NCBI GenBank assembly: GCA_002479075.1
Contig: DLLG01000004.1
Coordinates: 72,060-81,292, forward strand
Length of the DNA stretch: 9,233 nt
Source of the DNA: Clostridiales bacterium UBA7568
GTDB taxonomy: Bacteria; Bacillota; Clostridia; Oscillospirales; CAG-272
Direction: 5' to 3'
A program made the translations under genes and the position numbers. Below the pieces are notes generated by a model that was not told where the DNA came from, did no database searches, and saw only the letters and a program-made list of their open reading frames with translations. Positions 5,259 through 9,233 of this stretch are shown piece after piece (positions within the stretch are counted from its first letter, which is position 1; the number at the start of each line of letters is the position of its first letter).

Positions 5259-5966
5259 ATGGCATTTGACAAGGAAGCTATTTTGTATTGGATTGAGATC
5301 ATTACTCGTAAAAAATCGGAGTATACAGGATCTTGTCAACCGAAGAAAAGGTTTTCCGATGTTGCGGCGTATATACGCCAAAATAAATTCGGAAGCTCTC
5401 TTGCCGGAAGAGTTTTGGTAGACAAGGATCTTGGAACACAGTTCAATTATAAGTATGTTTTTGACGGCAAAGACGAAGAAAACGGATATTATAATATCCG
5501 CATAAGTCATTTCGGCGAAGCAATAAGAAATATGGAGATCAGCTATAAAACCGAAGGCGCCGCTCATACGGTTAAGCTCTATATCAAAAAAATGGAGAAA
5601 GAACTCAAGGATTTCGATCCCGGAGAACAGGTCGTTGTTGAGCAACCAAAGGTTGATTATTCGGGAAAAGAAATGCCGGAGCTTCTTGAAATATTGGATA
5701 AAAAGATCAGCGAATTCGGAGCAGACGCAAACGCAACGACTTTCAATGAAATTCTCCCTGTGAAAGAGGCTCTTGATAAGAAGATCAACGCTATTCCCCT
5801 CGCGAAGAGAGGCGAGTACAGCGGACCTTTGTCCAATCTTAATATGTACATAAGTACGTTGAAGACCCAGCTTGCCAATCCCGTTGTTGACGTAAGCCAG
5901 TTCGCAGGAACATACGTTTCACAAATGCAGGCATCTGTTGCGCAGATGGCTTCTTTGAATGGCTGA
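5259..5966 (+). CDS. unrecognised 235-residue cytoplasmic protein, XRE-linked
   Basis: I do not recognise this family. The start is ATG 5259, 8 nt after GGAGG (5246-5250); a TTG at 5253 is in frame but too close. There is no signal peptide or membrane helix and only one cysteine (Cys26). Residues 1-115 look mixed alpha/beta, with an amphipathic first helix (KEAILYWIEIITRKK, 5-19), a glycine-containing middle (KFGSSLAGRVLVDKDLG, 43-59) and strands such as YYNIRISHF (77-85). A Pro/Val-rich linker (118-132) leads to a helical C-terminal half beginning MPELLEILDKKISEF (139-153), and the end (213-235) is rich in Gln, Ser and Ala. It stands alone between its regulated promoter and a strong terminator, so the XRE regulator and this protein make a two-gene unit. 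Codon use is AT-leaning compared with manA or the SLH gene. A role in a mobile-element or defence-type module is speculation. Confidence 0.8.
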   Translation: MAFDKEAILYWIEIITRKKSEYTGSCQPKKRFSDVAAYIRQNKFGSSLAGRVLVDKDLGTQFNYKYVFDGKDEENGYYNIRISHFGEAIRNMEISYKTEGAAHTVKLYIKKMEKELKDFDPGEQVVVEQPKVDYSGKEMPELLEILDKKISEFGADANATTFNEILPVKEALDKKINAIPLAKRGEYSGPLSNLNMYISTLKTQLANPVVDVSQFAGTYVSQMQASVAQMASLNG

Positions 5967-5988
5967 TCTTCCGAGATGTAAGCCGCAG

Positions 5989-6016
5989 AAAAAAACCGCC
6001 CGTCGGGCGGTTTTTT
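5989..6016. terminator. bidirectional intrinsic terminator
   Basis: CCGCCC (5996-6001) and GGGCGG (6005-6010) close on the loop GTC, with an A-run before (5989-5995) and six T after (6011-6016). It lies between convergent genes, 22 bp after the stop at 5966 and 7 bp from the stop of the SLH gene, so it can serve both. Confidence 0.92.
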
Positions 6017-6023
6017 CTATTGC

Positions 6024-7244
6024 TCATTTCATCATCTTATAAATTATCTTTGCCGCGTCGGCACGGGTTAGCGTGTCGTCCGCTTTCATACCCGAAAAAT
6101 ATCCGAGCGACGCCATTGCCGCAAGCCCTTCGTCTGTCACTTCGTCGCCGCAGGACGCCGCAACGGGAAGCGATTCGGAGAGAGAAGGCGAGGTTTTTGA
6201 CATCAGCCTTGAAACGATTGTTGCCGCCTGACGCGCGGTTATAGGAGCGCTTCCGTCAAAACGCTTGCCGTCCTCATAATCAACGCCGAAGATTATTCCT
6301 CCGGACACCGCCGCTGTAACATATTTTCTCTGATATGCGGAAATGTCGGCGTCATCGGCGAAGGTCGTTGCGGCGGACTCAGAGGTCGGGAGGTCAAGGG
6401 CGCTCATCGCCATAACGAGAAATTCGCCCCTTGTGACGGTTTTTTCGGGATAAAAATATTTCTCTCCGCCAATCGTCTCTCCGAGAAGAATTTCCTTCCC
6501 GCCGAGAACAGATGCCGCAGTATATGCGTCATTTCCTGCCATATCGCTGTATTTTATGCTGTTTTTAGAGACGGTGATTTTGATTTCCGCCTCTCCGGAG
6601 ATGTTGCCGTAATAATCCTTTGCAACGAATTTGAAGCGATCCTTGCCGCTGAAATTCTCGTCCGGCGAATAGACGAATTTGCCTGTGACATTATCAAGGG
6701 TCAGTTTTCCGTGCTTTGGTTCGGAGGTGAGAAAATACGTTACGGCATCGCCTTCCTTATCAACAGAGGAAAGGCTACCGGAGCAGGGAATTTCCTTTTC
6801 GACAGAGAGCGCACCGTCGGCTACTGTCGGCGCAAAGTTGAGCGAGGGTAGGGTGCTGACGGAGCAAAGGAAGACTTCTGAATCGTCTCCTGCCGAGAAC
6901 TTAAAGCCGGCAGAGACCTCGCTTGCCGCGGGGACGAACCGTAGGGCGGAAACGGATGAGAGCCCGATCTCATCTCCCGCCGAGACTTCCTTTTCGCCGA
7001 ACATCAGCTTGCCTGATTTTTCGCCCGGCAACAAAACGATCTTGATTTTTTCCGGCTTTGTACCGAGAAAGTTTTCAAAATCGGCGGCTGTGAACGAAAC
7101 GGAATTCTCTCCGACGCTTGTTTTGACCATTTTCATCGACGAACGGATAACATCAAGCCCCGGCGAAAGGCTGACGGCAAAGGCTGTCATCGAAATGCAG
7201 AAGATAAGGCAGAACGCATACAAGAAAACAAAAATTTTTTTCAT
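6024..7244 (-). CDS. secreted S-layer-homology protein with cadherin-like domains
   Basis: A 406-residue exported protein, probably held on the cell wall. Residues 1-23 are a typical Sec signal peptide (MKKIF, a hydrophobic core, then AFA before VSLS). Residues 38-120 and 138-225 look like two bacterial cadherin/Ig-like domains; the second carries DKEGDAVTYFLTSEPKHGKL (162-181) and GKDRFKFVAKD (200-210), as in Big_9-type repeats. The C-terminal third holds three SLH motifs, each with the family signature near its end: VTRGEFLVMAM (270-280), ITARQAATIVSRLM (335-348) and LTRADAAKIIYKMM (392-405). SLH domains usually bind pyruvylated secondary wall polymers. The start is fixed by GGGAGGAA 6 nt upstream of the ATG. 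Its ligand is unknown. It follows the DUF1846 gene by 93 bp on the same strand, and its RBS may be masked by a leader hairpin. Confidence 0.9.
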   Translation of the reverse strand: MKKIFVFLYAFCLIFCISMTAFAVSLSPGLDVIRSSMKMVKTSVGENSVSFTAADFENFLGTKPEKIKIVLLPGEKSGKLMFGEKEVSAGDEIGLSSVSALRFVPAASEVSAGFKFSAGDDSEVFLCSVSTLPSLNFAPTVADGALSVEKEIPCSGSLSSVDKEGDAVTYFLTSEPKHGKLTLDNVTGKFVYSPDENFSGKDRFKFVAKDYYGNISGEAEIKITVSKNSIKYSDMAGNDAYTAASVLGGKEILLGETIGGEKYFYPEKTVTRGEFLVMAMSALDLPTSESAATTFADDADISAYQRKYVTAAVSGGIIFGVDYEDGKRFDGSAPITARQAATIVSRLMSKTSPSLSESLPVAASCGDEVTDEGLAAMASLGYFSGMKADDTLTRADAAKIIYKMMK

Positions 7245-7250
7245 AAAAAA

Positions 7251-7304
7251 TTCCTCCCGGATAGCAAAAATCTATGTAACAGAATTTTCGCCATACGGGA
7301 GGAA
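7251..7304 (-). promoter_or_regulatory. leader inverted repeat that can mask the SLH gene RBS
   Basis: On the minus strand the leader has TTCCTCCCG (7304-7296) and, 36 nt later, CGGGAGGAA (7259-7251), which is the Shine-Dalgarno site of the SLH gene. The 9-bp perfect complement (6 G-C pairs) would bury the RBS. It also lies in the only space between the DUF1846 stop and the SLH start. No clear sigma-A promoter is seen in this 93-bp gap. Confidence 0.5.
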
Positions 7305-7337
7305 AATTATTCAGAAACCAAAGCTCGTCCGAATATC

Positions 7338-8825
7338 TTATTTGGGATGATAAAGTTTTTTAGTCTGATACTGCGGCTCGCAGGTGACATTGACGCCGAG
7401 CTTTTTGAAGATGTTTTCATCAACTCTTGAAAGAATGACGGTTGAATGGGCTTCTGTGCATTTCAGCTTTTCAAGCTGGTCAAGTGCCTTAGCGGCGATC
7501 GGAGCTGTTACGGCACAGATAGAAAGCGCAATAAGCACTTCATCCATATGCAGACGGGGGTTAGTATTGCCCATATGCTCCGTTTTGAGCTTCTGGATCG
7601 GCTCGATAACGGCAGGAGAGATGAGAAGAATGTCGTCATCTATGCCGGCAAGCTTTTTGAGGGCGTTCAGCAGAGCGGCGGCAGACGAGCCGAGGAGAGA
7701 CGATGTTCTTCCGGTTACGATTGTTCCGTCGCGCAGTTCGATTGCAACTGCCGGAGCGGAGGTCTCATCCGCTTTTTTGTTTGCCGCGGAAACGCAGGAG
7801 CGTATCGAAGCATCTATGCCGAGCTTACTCATTATCAGCTCAAGACGATAGATTTCGTCCTTTTTGCCCATACCCTGACGTGCGGCGCAGAGAGCACTAT
7901 AATAACGGCGGACAACCTCCTGCTTTGACGCTTCTCTGACGACTTCATCGTCCGAAATGCAGTTGCCTACCATATTTACTCCCATATCTGTCGGGCTTTT
8001 ATAGGGTGAGGAACCGAAAATTTTAGTAAAAATAGTGTTCAGAACGGGGAAAATTTCTATATCGCGGTTGTAGTTTACAGTAGACACGCCGTAGGCTTCG
8101 AGATGAAACGGGTCTATCATATTGACATCGTCAAGATCTGCCGTTGCGGCTTCATAAGCAAGATTGACGGGATGGCTTAAGGGGAGATTCCATATCGGGA
8201 ATGTTTCGAACTTTGCATAACCGGATTTTATTCCGCGCTTGCTTTCGTGATACAGCTGTGAAAGGCAGGTTGCCATTTTGCCGCTGCCGGGACCCGGCGC
8301 TGTCACTACTACGAGCGGGCGGGTAGTTTCGACGTACTCGTTTTTGCCATAGCCCTCGTCCGAGACTATGAGCGGGATGTTGGCGGGGTAATCGGGAATG
8401 ATATAATGACGGTAAACCTTTATGCCGAGAGAGTCAAGTCTTTTCGAAAAGTTGACCGCGGCGGGCTGATCCTTGAAATGCGAGATGACAACCGAGCCGA
8501 CGTAAAGCCCGATGCTGCGGAAAGCGTCAATCAAGCGGAGGGCGTCAAGATCGTATGTAATGCCGAGGTCTCCTCTTATCTTGTTCTTTTCAATGTCGTC
8601 TGCGGAGATGACGATGATTATTTCCGCGCTGTCTTTGAGCTTGAGAAGCATTTTGACCTTCGTATCGGGCAAGAACCCCGGAAGGACGCGCGCCGCGTGA
8701 AAATCGTCAAACAGCTTGCCGCCGAATTCAAGATAGAGCTTGCCGCCGAACGAAGCGATACGGTCACGAATGTTTTGCGATTGCATCTGGATATACTTGT
8801 CATTATCAAAGCCGATTTTCTTCAT
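7338..8825 (-). CDS. DUF1846 (UPF0371) family protein
   Basis: A 495-residue cytoplasmic protein of a conserved, functionally uncharacterised family common in Firmicutes and Actinobacteria. The N-terminus MKKIGFDNDKYIQMQSQNI and the length match the family. A glycine-rich, P-loop-like motif APGPGSGK is at 176-183, after a hydrophobic strand (PLVVVT), suggesting binding of a nucleotide or phosphate group. Other conserved-looking blocks are FGGKLFDDFHAARVLPGF (34-51), VNMVGNCISDDEVV (292-305) and HMGNTNPRLHMDEVLIALS (427-445). A GTG at 8831 is in frame but is part of the SD (AAGGGGTG), so ATG at 8823-8825 is chosen. Its promoter is at 8859-8887. The SLH gene follows on the same strand without an intervening terminator, so co-transcription is possible. 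The enzyme activity cannot be stated. Confidence 0.93.
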   Translation of the reverse strand: MKKIGFDNDKYIQMQSQNIRDRIASFGGKLYLEFGGKLFDDFHAARVLPGFLPDTKVKMLLKLKDSAEIIIVISADDIEKNKIRGDLGITYDLDALRLIDAFRSIGLYVGSVVISHFKDQPAAVNFSKRLDSLGIKVYRHYIIPDYPANIPLIVSDEGYGKNEYVETTRPLVVVTAPGPGSGKMATCLSQLYHESKRGIKSGYAKFETFPIWNLPLSHPVNLAYEAATADLDDVNMIDPFHLEAYGVSTVNYNRDIEIFPVLNTIFTKIFGSSPYKSPTDMGVNMVGNCISDDEVVREASKQEVVRRYYSALCAARQGMGKKDEIYRLELIMSKLGIDASIRSCVSAANKKADETSAPAVAIELRDGTIVTGRTSSLLGSSAAALLNALKKLAGIDDDILLISPAVIEPIQKLKTEHMGNTNPRLHMDEVLIALSICAVTAPIAAKALDQLEKLKCTEAHSTVILSRVDENIFKKLGVNVTCEPQYQTKKLYHPK

Positions 8826-8858
8826 AAACACCCCTTGGGAAAAAATATTACAGCGACA

Positions 8859-8887
8859 ATTATATCATATATTCCGGCACGTTTCCA
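8859..8887 (-). promoter_or_regulatory. extended -10 promoter for the DUF1846 gene
   Basis: On the minus strand TGGAAA (8887-8882) is followed after 17 bp by TATAAT (8864-8859), with TGA directly before it as extended -10. The -35 is weak (4 of 6), which the extended -10 may offset. The start codon is 33 bp downstream. Confidence 0.7.
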
Positions 8888-8907
8888 CATATTTTTTCGT
8901 TTTTTTC

Positions 8908-8942
8908 AAAAAAATTTCCCGCAATTTCGGGCGGGAATTTTT
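8908..8942. terminator. terminator-like hairpin upstream of the DUF1846 promoter
   Basis: TTCCCGC (8916-8922) pairs with GCGGGAA (8931-8937) around an 8-nt loop. Five T follow (8938-8942), and seven T follow in the reverse direction (8914-8908 read on the minus strand). On the minus strand it would stop transcripts arriving from beyond the window before the DUF1846 promoter. Confidence 0.65.
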
Positions 8943-8965
8943 ATATCGGAAACAAGACGCGGAAT

Positions 8966-8985
8966 GACGGGAGGCCGTCCCATAC
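8966..8985. repeat. REP-like palindrome, copy 1
   Basis: GACGG (8966-8970), GAGG and CCGTC (8975-8979) form a short hairpin. The unit GACGGGAG-GCCGTCCCATAC nearly repeats at 9112-9132, differing mainly by one added base and one substitution. It is the first element in the gene-free stretch 8943-9233. Confidence 0.6.
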
Positions 8986-9004
8986 GTTGTAACGCGCCTC
9001 ATCC

Positions 9005-9017
9005 ACCGCGTTGCGGT
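9005..9017. repeat. small palindrome ACCGC-GTT-GCGGT
   Basis: A 5-bp hairpin directly before the larger one at 9021-9040. The two probably belong to a single composite intergenic repeat (about 8994-9041). Confidence 0.5.
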
Positions 9018-9020
9018 CAC

Positions 9021-9040
9021 CCTTCTCCTGCGGGAGAAGG
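9021..9040. repeat. palindrome CCTTCTCC-TGCG-GGAGAAGG
   Basis: A perfect 8-bp stem with a 4-nt loop. No T-run follows (CAATATAAAG), so it is not an intrinsic terminator. It resembles the intergenic palindromes that recur in gut Clostridia genomes, as far as I can recall; copy number is not testable here. Confidence 0.6.
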
Positions 9041-9050
9041 CAATATAAAG

Positions 9051-9084
9051 TTTGCACAAACCAATTACCGAAGTTTCTTTTGCC
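9051..9084. repeat. degenerate direct repeat, copy A
   Basis: TTGCACAAACCAA (9052-9064) and AAGTTTCTTTTGCC (9071-9084) match the two halves of the segment at 9166-9193, with about six extra bases between them. It lies between the two REP-like palindromes. Confidence 0.5.
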
Positions 9085-9109
9085 TGAATATCGATGAAGA
9101 TGGGGTGAC

Positions 9110-9132
9110 GGGACGGGAGACCCGTCCCCTAC
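9110..9132. repeat. REP-like palindrome, copy 2
   Basis: GGGACGGG (9110-9117) and CCCGTCCC (9121-9128) form a perfect 8-bp stem on the loop AGA. It is the stronger sister of the copy at 8966-8985, 146 bp away, with a similar CTAC/ATAC flank. No T-run typical of a terminator follows. Confidence 0.65.
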
Positions 9133-9165
9133 ATTTTAATGCCCGTATATGCAGGTAATAAAATA

Positions 9166-9193
9166 ATTGCTCAAAACCAAAGCTTCTTTTGCC
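9166..9193. repeat. degenerate direct repeat, copy B
   Basis: TTGCTCAAAACCAA (9167-9180) and AGCTTCTTTTGCC (9181-9193) match copy A in order and orientation. After it, 9194-9233 is T/A-rich with a weak A/T-only inverted repeat (9197-9205 with 9217-9225) and no gene. Confidence 0.5.
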
Positions 9194-9233
9194 CACTTTT
9201 CTTTTTCAAGTATAACAAAAGAAAAACAGAGAT

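Noticed and set aside
9021..9040. Intrinsic terminator at the strong CCTTCTCC hairpin
   Set aside because: No T-tract follows on either strand, and there is no gene directly upstream; better seen as a repeat.
8966..9132. CRISPR array
   Set aside because: The palindromes differ in length and spacing, and there is no regular repeat-spacer pattern or cas gene.
8406..9158. Long plus-strand reading frame across the DUF1846 start and the repeat region
   Set aside because: Most of it is antisense to the DUF1846 gene, it has no SD, and it runs through the promoter, hairpin and palindromic repeats; composition explains it.
9197..9225. Inverted repeat TTTTCTTTT/AAAAGAAAA as a terminator
   Set aside because: The stem is almost all A-T with an 11-nt loop and no following T-run; too weak to call.

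Overview
The window looks like chromosomal DNA of a low-to-mid GC Gram-positive bacterium, most likely a gut-type Clostridia (Oscillospiraceae/Ruminococcaceae-like). The reasons are purine-rich Shine-Dalgarno sites, consensus sigma-A promoters with 17-18 bp spacers, a DivIVA-like protein, an S-layer-homology protein, a DUF1846 protein and smpB-ssrA side by side. The placement is inferred from gene content and signals only, not from a search.

Layout. (1) 1-1012: a promoter and a class I mannose-6-phosphate isomerase gene (manA), plus strand. (2) 1005-2746: a minus-strand two-gene operon, an SGNH/GDSL hydrolase followed by an FkbM-type methyltransferase joined by an ATGA overlap; the methyltransferase 3' end overlaps that of manA tail to tail. 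(3) 2747-2900: a divergent intergenic region with two near-consensus promoters back to back. (4) 2901-3716: a coiled-coil DivIVA-domain protein. (5) 3750-4673: the trans-translation locus, smpB with its own promoter, then one-piece tmRNA (ssrA, tag ANNNKLALAA) and a terminator. (6) 4674-6016: a visibly different, partly AT-rich insert behind the tmRNA gene. It holds a GC-rich imperfect palindrome, a small XRE-type regulator, a divergent unrecognised 235-residue protein, and two identical dyad operators between them; a bidirectional terminator closes it. (7) 6024-8825: minus strand, a secreted SLH/cadherin-like protein and a DUF1846 (UPF0371) protein. (8) 8826-9233: no gene; the DUF1846 promoter, a terminator-like hairpin and a cluster of REP-like palindromes and degenerate direct repeats.

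How the genes fit together. SmpB and tmRNA form one ribosome-rescue system. The hydrolase/methyltransferase pair suggests tailoring of a glycan or another small molecule, and manA supplies or consumes mannose-6-phosphate nearby, but a shared pathway is not proven. The best candidate for something undescribed is the XRE regulator plus unknown protein (5124-5966), whose shared control region carries two copies of a 16-bp operator placed across the promoter. No integrase, transposase, CRISPR array or complete defence system is visible.
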